From a bacterium (GTDB lineage: Bacteria; Bacillota; Bacilli; Lactobacillales; Streptococcaceae): DNA of 64,000 nucleotides. Position numbers and translations under genes: made by a program. Below, one piece after another: positions 31,240-40,977 of the stretch. The stretch covers positions 62,001 to 126,000 of the forward strand of contig CAJNDD010000001.1 in NCBI GenBank assembly GCA_905221435.1, given 5' to 3'. How positions within the stretch are numbered: position 1 is the stretch's first letter; each line of letters starts with the position of its first letter. A model generated the notes under the pieces. It had not been told where the DNA came from. It did no database searches and was given only the letters and a program-made list of their open reading frames with translations.

Positions 31240-32193
31240 TTAGTTTCCATATTTTTGGTAAAAATCGACCTTAACCTGGATAAAAGTTTCGGCTTCGCGT
31301 AGTAGTTGCAGGAGGGTGGCACGGGTTTCAAACTCCTCACGTGTTTTAGGGAGACTCCGATTACGGAAGACTTGCAGATAGCGTTCGATGTCATCAAGTA
31401 AGTCATGAGCAGGATTGGTCTGGCTTAGCTGGGCAGCAATCTTAGAAAAGAGCTGGGCCAAGATCAAACTCTCACTTGCGGCCAGGTGACAGGTATTGAT
31501 CTGCTGGGCCATATTTCGCAGGATACGACTTTGTCGCTGTCTCATCTCAAAGTAGTGGATGTGGTAGTCCGTCTGGTGAAAGAGATGGTCCGAGTGATCC
31601 AGGTAGACCAGTTTGAGAGCTTCATCAAGAAGGATATCTAATTCATCAACGAGTTGGGCTTGGTTGCGCCCGTCTCCTCTTGACAGATAGTATTTAAAGC
31701 GAAGCAGGATGTCTTTTAACTTTTCTTCGACCTGAAGGTGGTAGCTTTGGATGGCTTTCTCACGAGAGGGCATATAAAGGTTGACCAATAGAGCAAAGCT
31801 TGTCCCGATGAGAAAGAGGAGTACTTCATTAAGCAAGAGCTCTGGGGAAGTAGACTCCTGTACCAAGAGATGGCTGACCAAGACACTGCTAGGGGTGATG
31901 CCGATTTCCCAACCCATTTTGTAAGCAAGAGGGACATAGAGAGCCAGATAGAGGCCCAGACTCCAGATGTGAAAGCCTGTCAGCTGAAAGGCTAGAACAC
32001 CGATGACGAGCGCTAGGAGCATGGAAAAGAGGCGGTTACGTGCTAATTTCAGCGTGCTTCTGCGCGTGTCGGAGAGGCTTAAGAGAGCGATAATTCCAGC
32101 TGAAACTGCTGATGATAGATCTAAAAAATAAGCGAGAAAACAAGCGAGACAGGTCGCTAAGATCAGTTTGGTCGTACGTTGAGTGAGGGACAT
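31240..32193 (-). CDS. Aromatic-acid-exporter-like (ArAE/FUSC family) membrane protein
   Basis: A 317-residue protein with an N-terminal membrane half and a C-terminal helical cytoplasmic half. About six hydrophobic segments occupy residues ~5-150 (for example LILATCLACFLAYFLDLSS and AVSAGIIALLSL). The SLSDTRRSTLKLARNRLFSM loop after the second helix is typical of the ArAE_1 group. From ~155 on it is charged and helical (HYFEMRQRQSRILRNMAQQI). A transport role for organic acids is inferred from the family only. It lies 49 bases downstream of sstT on the same strand, with AGGA before ATG 32193. Confidence 0.78.
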   Translation of the reverse strand: MSLTQRTTKLILATCLACFLAYFLDLSSAVSAGIIALLSLSDTRRSTLKLARNRLFSMLLALVIGVLAFQLTGFHIWSLGLYLALYVPLAYKMGWEIGITPSSVLVSHLLVQESTSPELLLNEVLLFLIGTSFALLVNLYMPSREKAIQSYHLQVEEKLKDILLRFKYYLSRGDGRNQAQLVDELDILLDEALKLVYLDHSDHLFHQTDYHIHYFEMRQRQSRILRNMAQQINTCHLAASESLILAQLFSKIAAQLSQTNPAHDLLDDIERYLQVFRNRSLPKTREEFETRATLLQLLREAETFIQVKVDFYQKYGN

Positions 32194-32242
32194 GAAAATT
32201 TCCTAAACTAATAGAATCAAGTGTTTAACGAGGAGTCAGAGA

Positions 32243-33454
32243 CTAGGGGCGAAGTTTTCTGTTTGTAGCATACTCGGCAACTGCTGTAAAGAGGACATCT
32301 GTTGAAGAGTTCAGGGCTGTTTCGCAGGAGTCTTGAACGACCCCAATCACAAAACCGACCCCGACAACCTGCATAGCCAAGTCGTTGGAAATTCCAAAGA
32401 GGCTACAAGCGACAGGAATGAGGAGAAGGGATCCCCCAGCAATCCCAGAGGCCCCACAGGCAGAAATGGCAGCCACTACACTGAGCACAAATGCTGTCCC
32501 AAAGTCTACCGAGATTCCGAGTGTGTTGACGGCAGCTAGGGTCAGGATATTTATGGTAACAGCAGCGCCAGCCATATTGATGGTCGATCCAAGCGGGATG
32601 GAGACAGAGTAGGTATCAGGATTCAGTCCCAGGTCTTGACAGAGTTTCATATTGACAGGGATATTGGCGGCAGAGCTACGAGTAAAGAAAGCTGTAATAC
32701 CACTGACACGTAGGCATTTCAAAACAAGGGGATAGGGATTTTTCCTCATAAAGAGAAAAGCGATGAGCGGGTTGATGACGAGAGCTACAAAGGCCATGGT
32801 AGCAATCAAGAGTCCTAGGAGAACACCGTAGTTAGCCAGACTGGTAATGCCCTTGTCAGAGATGGTCTTGAAAACCAAGCCTAAAATCCCAAAGGGAGCT
32901 AGATTGATAATCCATTCTACGATTTTAGAGGTGACATCCGCCATAGTTTTCAGTAATTCTTTGCTGTGTTTACTTGCCTCTCTCATAGCCAAGCCAAAGA
33001 TGACTGCCCAAGAGAGAATCCCGATATAATTGGCTTCAACAATAGCATTTAAGGGATTGTCCACCAGTTTGAGCAAGAGGTTGCTGAGGACTTGACCGAT
33101 ACCGTCAGGAGCAGCAACTTCTGTATTTGCACTGATCAGGGTGATTTGCACAGGCAGTAAGAAACTAGCTAGAACGGCTACCAATGCAGCAGCAAAGGTT
33201 CCGAGCAAGTATAGGAAAATAACAGTTTTCATATTGGTGTTTTGTCCCTTTTGGTGTTGGGAAAGGGCATTGGCAACAAGGGCAAAAACCAAAATAGGAG
33301 CGATGGCTTTCAGTCCGCCTACAAAGAGGTCTCCGAGTAGGCCAATTCCTGTAAGGTTTGGAAAGAGCATCCCTAATGTAGCTCCCAAAATCATTCCAAT
33401 AAGGATTCGTTTGATGAGGCTTGCCTTGGTCCAGGCTCTAATGATTCGTTTCAT
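32243..33454 (-). CDS. sstT: Serine/threonine:sodium symporter SstT
   Basis: SstT takes up serine and threonine with sodium and belongs to the dicarboxylate/amino acid:cation symporter family. The chosen start is ATG 33454 ([13 protein letters not shown]), with GGAG 7 bases upstream. The 403-residue product has about eight membrane segments. The hallmark [15 protein letters not shown] serine-rich loop appears as [14 protein letters not shown], and [12 protein letters not shown] and the [15 protein letters not shown] loop line the substrate site. [26 protein letters not shown] near the end is typical of SstT. Confidence 0.95.
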   Translation of the reverse strand: MKRIIRAWTKASLIKRILIGMILGATLGMLFPNLTGIGLLGDLFVGGLKAIAPILVFALVANALSQHQKGQNTNMKTVIFLYLLGTFAAALVAVLASFLLPVQITLISANTEVAAPDGIGQVLSNLLLKLVDNPLNAIVEANYIGILSWAVIFGLAMREASKHSKELLKTMADVTSKIVEWIINLAPFGILGLVFKTISDKGITSLANYGVLLGLLIATMAFVALVINPLIAFLFMRKNPYPLVLKCLRVSGITAFFTRSSAANIPVNMKLCQDLGLNPDTYSVSIPLGSTINMAGAAVTINILTLAAVNTLGISVDFGTAFVLSVVAAISACGASGIAGGSLLLIPVACSLFGISNDLAMQVVGVGFVIGVVQDSCETALNSSTDVLFTAVAEYATNRKLRP

Positions 33455-33483
33455 AGCAGTCTCCTTCAAATGTATTGTTTATA

Positions 33484-33512
33484 ATTATAGTATAAATATG
33501 CTATAGAGGCAA
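33484..33512 (-). promoter_or_regulatory. Promoter of sstT
   Basis: On the minus strand TTGCCT (33512-33507) and TATAAT (33489-33484) are separated by exactly 17 bases, 30 bases before the sstT start. It should also serve the downstream exporter-like gene. Confidence 0.7.
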
Positions 33513-33575
33513 GTGATATTTTGAAAATAGGAACGATAATTGAATAATTATGAAAAAAAGAGAACGGCGATTTTA

Positions 33576-33584
33576 TGGTATAAT
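33576..33584 (+). promoter_or_regulatory. Extended -10 promoter of the mscS-like gene
   Basis: TGG-TATAAT at 33576-33584 is an extended -10 element, 18 bases before the start codon, so the leader would be very short but still includes the AAAGGAG site. Confidence 0.6.
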
Positions 33585-33602
33585 AGTAAAAAGGAGTTTT
33601 AT

Positions 33603-34163
33603 ATGCAAGATTTTTTTCAACGCTATTTTGATAGACTTGACTTAACAACTATTTTAGAGAATCTCTTGACCAAGGTAATTTCTCTTTTGATTTTGTTTTT
33701 GCTATTTTATATAGCTAAAAAGATGCTTCATGCGACTGTACGAAGGATTGTCAAGCCCTCGCTTAAATTTTCAAATCGAGATGCAGGCAGACAAAAGACC
33801 ATTTCTCGTTTGCTTGAAAATATTTTTAACTACACACTCTATTTCTTTTTGATTTACTGTATCTTGTCTATTTTGGGTTTGCCAGTTTCTAGCCTCCTTG
33901 CTGGTGCGGGGATTGCTGGGGTAGCCATTGGTATGGGGGCGCAAGGTTTTCTGTCCGACGTTATCAATGGTTTCTTTATCCTCTTTGAACGCCAGCTCGA
34001 TGTGGGCGACGAGGTAGTTCTCACAAATGGTCCTATTACCGTTTCTGGAAAGGTCGTTAGTGTAGGAATTCGTACAACGCAACTGAGAGGTGATGATCAA
34101 GCCCTTCACTTTGTTCCTAACCGCAATATCACCGTCGTCAGCAATCTATCTCGTACTGAATAG
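33603..34163 (+). CDS. Small mechanosensitive channel of the MscS family (short form)
   Basis: The start is ATG 33603, with AAAAAGGAG just upstream; a longer in-frame extension lacks a ribosome site. The 186-residue protein has about three membrane helices, and the pore helix is in SSLLAGAGIAGVAIGMGAQG (about residues 96-115). The beta domain follows (FERQLDVGDEVVL, then VGIRTTQLR and HFVPNRNITVVSNLS). The protein stops right after this domain, so the C-terminal alpha/beta vestibule of E. coli MscS is missing. This may be the normal short form in these streptococci or a truncation. Confidence 0.88.
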   Translation: MQDFFQRYFDRLDLTTILENLLTKVISLLILFLLFYIAKKMLHATVRRIVKPSLKFSNRDAGRQKTISRLLENIFNYTLYFFLIYCILSILGLPVSSLLAGAGIAGVAIGMGAQGFLSDVINGFFILFERQLDVGDEVVLTNGPITVSGKVVSVGIRTTQLRGDDQALHFVPNRNITVVSNLSRTE

Positions 34164-34185
34164 TCCGACTATTTTAGCAGATTTG

Positions 34186-34194
34186 TGGTACAAT
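34186..34194 (+). promoter_or_regulatory. Extended -10 promoter of the corA-like gene
   Basis: TGG-TACAAT at 34186-34194 stands 26 bases before the start codon. It resembles the elements at 33576 and 41722, and no terminator is seen between this gene and the mscS-like gene. Confidence 0.5.
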
Positions 34195-34220
34195 AGAAGG
34201 AGTTTGGTAAAGGAGAGAGT

Positions 34221-35129
34221 ATGCTATTTGTAGAGAAAAAACTAGGTCACGATTGTACTTGGATAGACCTTGATGTGGACAAGATTAAAAATATGGAAGA
34301 TCTTTCTGACATCTATGGATTGGACAAGGAAACCATTGAGTATGCTCTAGATAGAAATGAACGAGCCCACATGGATTATAACCGTGAAACGGGGACGGTA
34401 ACCTTCATTTATAATGTTCTTGATTTAGAAAAAGACAAAGAATATTATGAAGCGATTCCGATGACCTTTATCGTTGAAAAACAACGGTTGATTACTATCA
34501 GCAATCACAAGAATACTTATGTGATTGAACGTATGGAGACCTACCTTGAAAGCCATGAAATTATTTCCATCTACAAATTTCTTTTTGCCAGTTTAGAGAT
34601 CATTAGCAATGCTTATTATCCAGTGATTGAAGAAATGGATAAAAGTAAGGATGAAATCAGTGCACTTCTTCGTCAAAAAACAACTAAAAAAAATCTCTTT
34701 GCCCTTTCTGACTTGGAAACTGGTATGGTTTACTTGACAGCTGCTGCCAAACAAAATTGTCTCCTCTTGGAACATATCCAAGGGCATGCTCTTTATCGCA
34801 ATCTTAATGAGGTAGAAAGAGAGCAGTTTGACGATGCTATGATTGAAGCCCATCAGTTGGTTTCGATGACAGACTTGATTTCCCAAGTTTTACAACAACT
34901 CTCAGCCTCTTACAACAACATCCTAAATAATAATCTAAATGATAATTTGACAACTTTGACAATTATCTCAGTCTTGCTAGCTATCCTTGCGGTTATTACA
35001 GGATTCTTCGGAATGAATGTTCCCTTACCGTTTACAGATGAACCAAATGCTTGGATTTATATTTTGATAGCTAGTCTCATTTTATGGGCAGTCTTAGCCC
35101 AATGTTTAAAGAAAATTGCTAGAAATTAA
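34221..35129 (+). CDS. CorA-family magnesium/divalent cation transporter
   Basis: A 302-residue CorA-type transporter. The large N-terminal cytoplasmic domain is followed by two C-terminal membrane helices at about residues 240-262 and 275-295. The selectivity motif GMN occurs in FFGMNVPLPF near residue 262. The helical segment LSASYNNILNNNLNDNLTTLTIISVLLA matches the long pore helix of CorA. Start ATG 34221 follows GGAGAG. It probably moves Mg2+ across the membrane as a pentamer. Confidence 0.92.
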   Translation: MLFVEKKLGHDCTWIDLDVDKIKNMEDLSDIYGLDKETIEYALDRNERAHMDYNRETGTVTFIYNVLDLEKDKEYYEAIPMTFIVEKQRLITISNHKNTYVIERMETYLESHEIISIYKFLFASLEIISNAYYPVIEEMDKSKDEISALLRQKTTKKNLFALSDLETGMVYLTAAAKQNCLLLEHIQGHALYRNLNEVEREQFDDAMIEAHQLVSMTDLISQVLQQLSASYNNILNNNLNDNLTTLTIISVLLAILAVITGFFGMNVPLPFTDEPNAWIYILIASLILWAVLAQCLKKIARN

Positions 35130-35143
35130 AAAAAGGAGCCAGA

Positions 35144-35671
35144 ATGGCGATTGAAAATTACATGCCAGATTTTGCTGTGGAAGCAGTTTATGATCTGACA
35201 GTCCCAAGCCTGCAAGCGCAGGGAATCAAGGCTGTTTTGGTCGATCTGGACAATACCCTCATTGCTTGGAACAACCCTGATGGGACGCCAGAGATGAAGC
35301 AATGGCTACATGATCTCCGTGATGCGGGCATTCGCATCATCGTGGTCTCAAATAATACCAAAAAACGGGTTCAACGCGCAGTTGAGAAGTTTGGGATTGA
35401 TTACGTTTACTGGGCCTTGAAGCCTTTCACATTTGGGATTGACCGTGCCATGAAGGAATTCCACTATGAGAAAAATGAAGTGGTCATGGTCGGCGACCAA
35501 CTTATGACGGATATACGAGCAGCTCACCGTGCAGGTATTCGCTCGATCTTAGTCAAACCCTTGGTCCAACACGACTCGATCAAAACGCAGATTAACCGGG
35601 CTCGCGAGCGCCGTGTCATGCGCAAAATCACTGAAAAATACGGACCGATTACATATAAAAAAGGAATTTAA
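35144..35671 (+). CDS. yqeG: YqeG-family HAD phosphatase
   Basis: A 175-residue haloacid-dehalogenase-type phosphatase (YqeG, subfamily IIIA). Motif I is VDLDNTLIAWN (about residues 32-42), motif II VVSNN near 67, motif III lysine in ALKPF, and motif IV VGDQLMTDI near 117. The substrate is not established, and homologues have been studied as phosphatidylglycerophosphate phosphatases in other groups. It starts the yqeG-yqeH-yhbY-nadD-yqeK-rsfS operon, with AAAAGGAG before ATG 35144 and only two bases before yqeH. Confidence 0.92.
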   Translation: MAIENYMPDFAVEAVYDLTVPSLQAQGIKAVLVDLDNTLIAWNNPDGTPEMKQWLHDLRDAGIRIIVVSNNTKKRVQRAVEKFGIDYVYWALKPFTFGIDRAMKEFHYEKNEVVMVGDQLMTDIRAAHRAGIRSILVKPLVQHDSIKTQINRARERRVMRKITEKYGPITYKKGI

Positions 35672-35673
35672 CT

Positions 35674-36780
35674 ATGGAAGAAATTCTCTGTATTGGTTGT
35701 GGAGCAACCATTCAGACGACAGACAAGGCTGGTCTTGGTTTCACTCCCCAGTCGGCACTTGAAAAAGGTTTGGAGACTGGAGAAGTCTATTGTCAACGCT
35801 GTTTTCGTCTCCGCCATTACAATGAAATCACAGATGTACAGTTGACGGACGATGATTTCCTCAAGCTCTTGCACGAGGTGGGGGACAGTGATGCCTTGGT
35901 GGTCAATGTCATTGATATCTTTGATTTTAATGGCTCTGTTATCCCAGGCTTGCCACGCTTTGTATCAGGCAATGATGTTCTCTTGGTCGGAAATAAAAAA
36001 GATATCCTGCCTAAGTCCGTAAAGGCTGGCAAGATTAGCCAGTGGCTGATGGAACGTGCCCACGAAGAAGGACTTCGTCCTGTAGATGTCGTTCTCACTT
36101 CAGCCCAAAACAAGCATGCCATTAAGGAAGTCATTGACAAGATTGAACACTACCGTAAGGGACGCGATGTCTACGTGGTCGGTGTGACCAACGTTGGAAA
36201 ATCAACTCTCATCAACGCTATTATCCAAGAAATCACAGGTGACCAAAATGTCATCACGACTTCGCGCTTCCCAGGGACAACCTTGGACAAGATTGAGATT
36301 CCGCTTGACGACGGAACTTATATCTACGATACACCAGGGATTATCCATCGTCACCAGATGGCCCACTACTTGACGGCTAAAAACCTCAAGTATGTCAGCC
36401 CTAAAAAGGAAATCAAGCCAAAAACCTATCAGCTCAATCCTGAACAAACCCTGTTTCTAGGTGGTCTTGGACGCTTTGACTTCATATCAGGTGAGAAGCA
36501 AGGTTTTACTGCTTTCTTTGATAATGAACTTAAATTGCATCGTACCAAGCTAGAAGGCGCTAGTGCCTTCTATGACAAGCACCTTGGAACCCTTCTGACA
36601 CCACCAAATAGCAAGGAAAAAGAAGATTTTCCAAAACTAGTCCAACATGTCTTTACCATCAAGGACAAAACTGACCTAGTCATCTCAGGCCTAGGCTGGA
36701 TCCGCGTAATAGGCACCGCCAAAGTCGCCGTCTGGGCACCAGAAGGCGTCGCCGTCGTCACACGAAAAGCCATTATTTAA
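35674..36780 (+). CDS. yqeH: Ribosome biogenesis GTPase YqeH
   Basis: YqeH is a circularly permuted GTPase needed for 30S subunit assembly. The 368-residue protein begins with a zinc finger (CIGCGATIQT ... CQRCFRLRHY). The GTPase motifs come in permuted order: NKKD (G4) near residue 107, then VTNVGKSTLINA (G1) near 170 and DTPG (G3) near 215. The C-terminal domain follows. It is two bases downstream of yqeG and followed by yhbY, the conserved order. Confidence 0.95.
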   Translation: MEEILCIGCGATIQTTDKAGLGFTPQSALEKGLETGEVYCQRCFRLRHYNEITDVQLTDDDFLKLLHEVGDSDALVVNVIDIFDFNGSVIPGLPRFVSGNDVLLVGNKKDILPKSVKAGKISQWLMERAHEEGLRPVDVVLTSAQNKHAIKEVIDKIEHYRKGRDVYVVGVTNVGKSTLINAIIQEITGDQNVITTSRFPGTTLDKIEIPLDDGTYIYDTPGIIHRHQMAHYLTAKNLKYVSPKKEIKPKTYQLNPEQTLFLGGLGRFDFISGEKQGFTAFFDNELKLHRTKLEGASAFYDKHLGTLLTPPNSKEKEDFPKLVQHVFTIKDKTDLVISGLGWIRVIGTAKVAVWAPEGVAVVTRKAII

Positions 36781-36808
36781 AATAACTATCCAAAAAGGAA
36801 GAAAGAAT

Positions 36809-37120
36809 ATGTCATTAACCTCAAAACAACGTGCCTTCCTCAACAGCCAGGCACACACCCTCAAACCCATCATCCAAATCGGGAAAAATGGACTCAACGA
36901 CCAAATCAAAACCAGCGTTCGCCAAGCTCTTGACGCCCGCGAATTGATTAAAGTCACACTCTTGCAAAACACAGATGAAAACATCCACGAAGTAGCTGAA
37001 ATCTTGGAAGAAGAAATCGGTGTAGATACTGTCCAAAAAATCGGACGCATCTTGATTTTGTATAAACAATCCAGCAAGAAAGAAAATCGCAAGATTTCCA
37101 AGAAAGTCAAAGAAATCTAA
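36809..37120 (+). CDS. yhbY: YhbY-type RNA-binding (CRM domain) protein
   Basis: A 103-residue single CRM-domain protein that binds rRNA during ribosome assembly. It has the conserved LTSKQRAFLNSQAHTLKP start, the GxxG loop as IGKNGLND near residue 27, and ALDARELIKVTL. The C terminus is lysine-rich. Start ATG 36809 has an AAGGAAGAAAG site. It lies between yqeH and nadD in the expected order. Confidence 0.95.
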   Translation: MSLTSKQRAFLNSQAHTLKPIIQIGKNGLNDQIKTSVRQALDARELIKVTLLQNTDENIHEVAEILEEEIGVDTVQKIGRILILYKQSSKKENRKISKKVKEI

Positions 37121-37171
37121 AAAACTACTCCAAACAACTGTTTTTACAGAGAATTAAAGGAAGACGAGCCT

Positions 37172-37801
37172 ATGGCAATCGAATTATTGACTCCCTTTAC
37201 CAAGGTAGAGTTGGAGCCAGAAATCAAGGAGAAAAAACGCAAGCAAGTCGGGATTTTAGGGGGAAATTTTAACCCTGTTCACAATGCCCATCTGATCGTT
37301 GCGGACCAAGTGCGACAACAGTTGGGACTGGACCAGGTCTTGCTCATGCCCGAATACCAACCTCCTCACGTAGATAAAAAGGAAACCATTCCCGAGCACC
37401 ATCGGCTCAAGATGCTTGAGTTGGCGATTGAGGGGATTGAAGGTCTGGACATTGAAACCATTGAGTTAGAGCGCAAGGGCATTTCCTACACCTACGACAC
37501 CATGAAGATTTTGACAGAGCAACATCCAGATACGGATTATTACTTCATTATCGGGGCTGATATGGTGGACTATCTGCCTAAATGGTACCGAATTGATGAG
37601 CTGGTCGACATGGTTCAGTTTGTAGGGGTTCAGCGTCCGCGCTACAAGGCAGGGACTTCCTATCCAGTTATCTGGGTGGATGTGCCCCTTATGGACATCT
37701 CATCCAGCATGGTGCGTGATTTCCTTGCCCAAGGTCGGAAACCCAACTTTCTCCTACCTCAGCCAGTGCTAGACTACATCGAGAAGGAGGGGCTTTACTG
37801 A
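37172..37801 (+). CDS. nadD: Nicotinate-mononucleotide adenylyltransferase NadD
   Basis: NadD adenylates nicotinate mononucleotide to form deamido-NAD in NAD synthesis. The 209-residue product has the nucleotidyltransferase motif [11 protein letters not shown] (about residues 29-39). The second nucleotide-binding motif ISSSMVR is near residue 176, and the YFIIGADMV segment is typical. The final base of the stop codon is the first base of the yqeK start (TGATGG), so the genes are coupled. Confidence 0.96.
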   Translation: MAIELLTPFTKVELEPEIKEKKRKQVGILGGNFNPVHNAHLIVADQVRQQLGLDQVLLMPEYQPPHVDKKETIPEHHRLKMLELAIEGIEGLDIETIELERKGISYTYDTMKILTEQHPDTDYYFIIGADMVDYLPKWYRIDELVDMVQFVGVQRPRYKAGTSYPVIWVDVPLMDISSSMVRDFLAQGRKPNFLLPQPVLDYIEKEGLY

Positions 37802-38394
37802 TGGCATACCAAGACTATATCAACTGTTCCCGAGAGGCTTTGTTGGAAAGAATGGCAGAGCTTCTACCTGAAAAACGTTTAACCCATTGTTTGGGTGTGG
37901 AGCGTGCAGCCATAGAACTGGCTCAGCGCTTTGGTGTGGATAGTGAGAAAGCAGGTCTAGCAGGACTTCTCCACGACTATGCTAAAAAGTTGTCAGATCA
38001 GGAATTTCTAGACTTGATTGACCGTTATCAGCTAGACCTCGACCTCAAAAACTGGGGAAACAATGTCTGGCATGGCATGGTCGGAATTTACAAGCTTCAA
38101 GAAGATTTGGATTTGCATGATTCTGAAATCCTGCGAGCTATTGAAATCCATACAGTCGGGGCTGGTCAGATGACAGACCTAGATAAGGTTATCTATGTAG
38201 CCGACTATATCGAGCACAATCGTGCCTTTCCAGGTGTGGATGTGGCGCGTGAAATTGCTGTGCTATCACTCAATAAGGCAGTGGCCTACGAAACAGCTCG
38301 TACTGTAGAGCATCTAGCTCATCAGGGATTCCCTATCTATCCCCAAACCCTTGAAACCTATAACGCCTTTGTGCACTATTTGAAAGAGGACTAA
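37801..38394 (+). CDS. yqeK: HD-domain hydrolase YqeK
   Basis: A 197-residue HD-superfamily protein of the YqeK family, whose members hydrolyse diadenosine tetraphosphate and related nucleotides symmetrically. The HD signature is LLHDYAKK (about residues 57-64), with the upstream histidine in [11 protein letters not shown] and [23 protein letters not shown] further along. It is directly fused in the operon between nadD and rsfS, with no intergenic bases before rsfS. Confidence 0.94.
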   Translation: MAYQDYINCSREALLERMAELLPEKRLTHCLGVERAAIELAQRFGVDSEKAGLAGLLHDYAKKLSDQEFLDLIDRYQLDLDLKNWGNNVWHGMVGIYKLQEDLDLHDSEILRAIEIHTVGAGQMTDLDKVIYVADYIEHNRAFPGVDVAREIAVLSLNKAVAYETARTVEHLAHQGFPIYPQTLETYNAFVHYLKED

Positions 38395-38748
<354 letters not shown>

Positions 38749-38756
38749 TAGATGAA

Positions 38757-38781
38757 CTCAGTTGCAGGCAACTGGGTTTTA
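38757..38781 (+). terminator. Terminator after rsfS
   Basis: CTCAGTTGC at 38757-38765 pairs with GCAACTGGG at 38768-38776 (one G-U pair), followed by TTTTATTT. Confidence 0.85.
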
Positions 38782-38865
38782 TTTGCTTAGTTTAGAAAAA
38801 ATGGATAGAAAGGTGAGGGCGTCGTGCTTTGTTCATCTCGAAACTGAACACGAGCTAAAAGCTGC

Positions 38866-38924
38866 GAGAAAATAGGAAACTTCCTTTGTATCTGACGATA
38901 CAGCAGAAAGTTTCCTATTTTCTC
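38866..38924. repeat. Long perfect inverted repeat in the rsfS-methyltransferase gap
   Basis: GAGAAAATAGGAAACTT at 38866-38882 is perfectly complementary to 38908-38924. Inside it a second hairpin pairs TGTATC (38887-38892) with GATACA (38897-38902) around a TGAC loop. Flanking weaker repeats occur: CCTGTAATCG at 38970-38979 with CGATTACGGG at 39041-39050, and GTTCA/TGAAC near 38830-38850. The 315-base gap has no gene. It could be a structured RNA or a small non-autonomous element; it does not match the BOX or RUP pattern I know. Confidence 0.7.
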
Positions 38925-39063
38925 CTTGCTTTTAACGCTCTTTGTATCTTAGAAAGGATTTGAACCCGTCCTGTAATCGTCGGAAAATAGATAGCCTTCC
39001 TTGGAGCTCGGCTCCATCGTCAAGCTCCTAATTTTCATTCCGATTACGGGCGGACTTGGTATC

Positions 39064-39810
39064 ATGAATATGGCAACTTATGAAACCTTTGCGGCGGTCT
39101 ATGATGCGGTCATGGATGACAGTTTATACGATAAATGGACGGATTTTTCTCTGCGTCATTTGCCTAAGACCAAGGAGAGAAAGAAACTCTTGGAATTGGC
39201 TTGTGGGACAGGTATCCAGTCTGTCCGCTTTTCTCAGGCTGGCTTTGATGTGACAGGACTTGACTTGAGCGCGGATATGTTGAAGATTGCGGAGAAGAGA
39301 GCTACTTTAGCCAAGCAAAAGATTGATTTTATTGAAGGCAATATGCTGGATTTGTCCAAGGCAGGTCAATATGATTTTGTCACGTGTTACTCTGACTCTA
39401 TCTGCTACATGCAGGATGAGGTGGAAGTAGGAGACGTCTTTAAGGAAGTGTATAATGTCCTCAACGAAGACGGAGTATTCATCTTTGACGTGCATTCGAC
39501 CTACCAGACGGATGAGGTTTTTCCAGGCTATTCCTACCATGAAAATGCGGAAGATTTTGCCATGCTTTGGGACACCTATGAGGACGAAGCTCCTCACTCC
39601 ATCGTGCATGAGTTGACTTTCTTTGTCAAGGAGGCTGACGGTTCCTTTAGTCGCCACGATGAAGTGCATGAGGAGCGGACTTATGAGGTTTTGACCTATG
39701 ATATTTTGCTGGAACAGGCTGGTTTCAAGTCTTTCAAACTCTATGCGGACTTTGAGGACAAGGAGCCGACAGAAACCAGCACCCGTTGGTTTTTTGTCGC
39801 GCAGAAGTAG
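39064..39810 (+). CDS. Class I SAM-dependent methyltransferase
   Basis: A ~248-residue methyltransferase of unknown substrate. ATG 39064 (MNMATYETF) or ATG 39070 (MATYETF) can be the start; GGGCGGA lies upstream at 39048-39054, and the frame is open further left without a good start. The SAM-binding motif I is LLELACGTGIQSVRF (about residues 43-57), followed by VTGLDLSADML (motif II acidic residue) and FDFVTCYSDSICYM-like region. The C-terminal half contains an ERTYEVLTYDILLEQAGF segment found in streptococcal homologues. It is followed nine bases later by tmcAL. Confidence 0.88.
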   Translation: MNMATYETFAAVYDAVMDDSLYDKWTDFSLRHLPKTKERKKLLELACGTGIQSVRFSQAGFDVTGLDLSADMLKIAEKRATLAKQKIDFIEGNMLDLSKAGQYDFVTCYSDSICYMQDEVEVGDVFKEVYNVLNEDGVFIFDVHSTYQTDEVFPGYSYHENAEDFAMLWDTYEDEAPHSIVHELTFFVKEADGSFSRHDEVHEERTYEVLTYDILLEQAGFKSFKLYADFEDKEPTETSTRWFFVAQK

Positions 39811-39819
39811 GAGAACATT

Positions 39820-40917
39820 ATGACCATCACAGGTATTATCGCGGAGTTTAATCCTTTTCATAATGGGCATAAATACCTGCTGGAGCAGGCGGAGGGACTG
39901 AAAATCGTTGCCATGTCTGGAAATTTCATGCAACGAGGAGAGCCGGCTATCGTGGACAAGTGGACACGGACCCAGATGGCGCTGGAAAATGGCGCAGACT
40001 TGGTCGTGGAATTGCCCTTTTTAGTTAGTGTTCAGGCAGCTGATTTCTTCGGTCAAGGAGCTGTGGATATCTTGGCTCGCTTGGGGATTGATACTCTAGC
40101 TTTCGGGACGGAGGAAGTTCTGGATTATCAGAAAATTGCTGACCTATACACGGAGCAAGGTGCTGAGATGGAGAATTTTGTGGATAATCTATCTGATTCC
40201 CTCTCATATCCCCAGAAAACCCAAGCCATGTGGAAGGAATTTGCAGGTCTTGATTTTTCAGGCAATACGCCCAATCATGTCCTTGCTCTTGCCTATGCCA
40301 AGGCGGTTGCTGGACGAAACATCAAACTGCATCCAATTCAACGTCAGGGGGCAGGTTATCATTCTGTGGACAAGGATGTGGACTTTGCCTCGGCGACAGC
40401 CCTTCGTCAGCACCAGAGGGATAAAGATTTCTTAGAACGCTTTATGCCTTCTGTTACCCTCTTTGAGCAAGCCGGTAAGGTGAGCTGGGATGACTATTAT
40501 CCCTTACTCCGCTATCAAATTTTGTCAAATCCAGATTTAACAACGATCTATCAGGTCAATCAAGAAATGGCTGTGCGTATCAAGGATGCCATCAAGATAG
40601 CCCAGTCTGTTGACGAATTGGTCGAGGCGGTTGCCACCAAGCGATACACCAAAGCGCGTGTCAGACGGGTCTTGACCTATATCTTGGTACAAGCCAGAGA
40701 AAGTGACTTGCCAGACAGCATCCATGTCCTTGGCTTTACCGAAAAAGGCAGACAACACCTCAAATCTCTGAAAGACCAAGTCCAACTAGTCAGCCGAATT
40801 GGTAAAGAACCTTGGGATGCCATGACCCAAAAAGCAGACCAGATTTACCAACTAGGGAATCCAGGTATAGCAGAGCAGAATTTCGGCAGAGTACCCATTA
40901 GAATAGAATCAAACTAA
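39820..40917 (+). CDS. tmcAL: tRNA(Met) cytidine acetate ligase (TmcAL / YlbM family)
   Basis: TmcAL uses acetate and ATP to acetylate the wobble cytidine of elongator tRNA-Met. The 365-residue product begins with the nucleotidyltransferase-type motif [19 protein letters not shown] (residues 3-21). It continues with [13 protein letters not shown] and the [10 protein letters not shown] segment. The C-terminal helical domain includes [14 protein letters not shown]. Start ATG 39820 follows GGAGAA. A terminator overlaps its stop codon. Confidence 0.92.
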   Translation: MTITGIIAEFNPFHNGHKYLLEQAEGLKIVAMSGNFMQRGEPAIVDKWTRTQMALENGADLVVELPFLVSVQAADFFGQGAVDILARLGIDTLAFGTEEVLDYQKIADLYTEQGAEMENFVDNLSDSLSYPQKTQAMWKEFAGLDFSGNTPNHVLALAYAKAVAGRNIKLHPIQRQGAGYHSVDKDVDFASATALRQHQRDKDFLERFMPSVTLFEQAGKVSWDDYYPLLRYQILSNPDLTTIYQVNQEMAVRIKDAIKIAQSVDELVEAVATKRYTKARVRRVLTYILVQARESDLPDSIHVLGFTEKGRQHLKSLKDQVQLVSRIGKEPWDAMTQKADQIYQLGNPGIAEQNFGRVPIRIESN

Positions 40918-40945
40918 GTCTACTGAAAGGTAGGCTTTTTTAGAA
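40914..40945 (+). terminator. Terminator after tmcAL; left copy of a 28-base direct repeat
   Basis: AGTCTAC pairs with GTAGGCT around TGAAAG, followed by TTTTTT. The 28 bases 40914-40941 recur at 41559-41586 with a single mismatch, on the other side of the yefM-yoeB module. Confidence 0.85.
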
Positions 40946-40977
40946 GATTTTCGAATAAATAGATAGAAAAGAAAAAT

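Noticed and set aside
38800..39060. BOX or RUP element of the pneumococcal type
   Set aside because: The known boxA/boxC and RUP sequence patterns were not recognised in this interval; it is left as an unexplained structured region.
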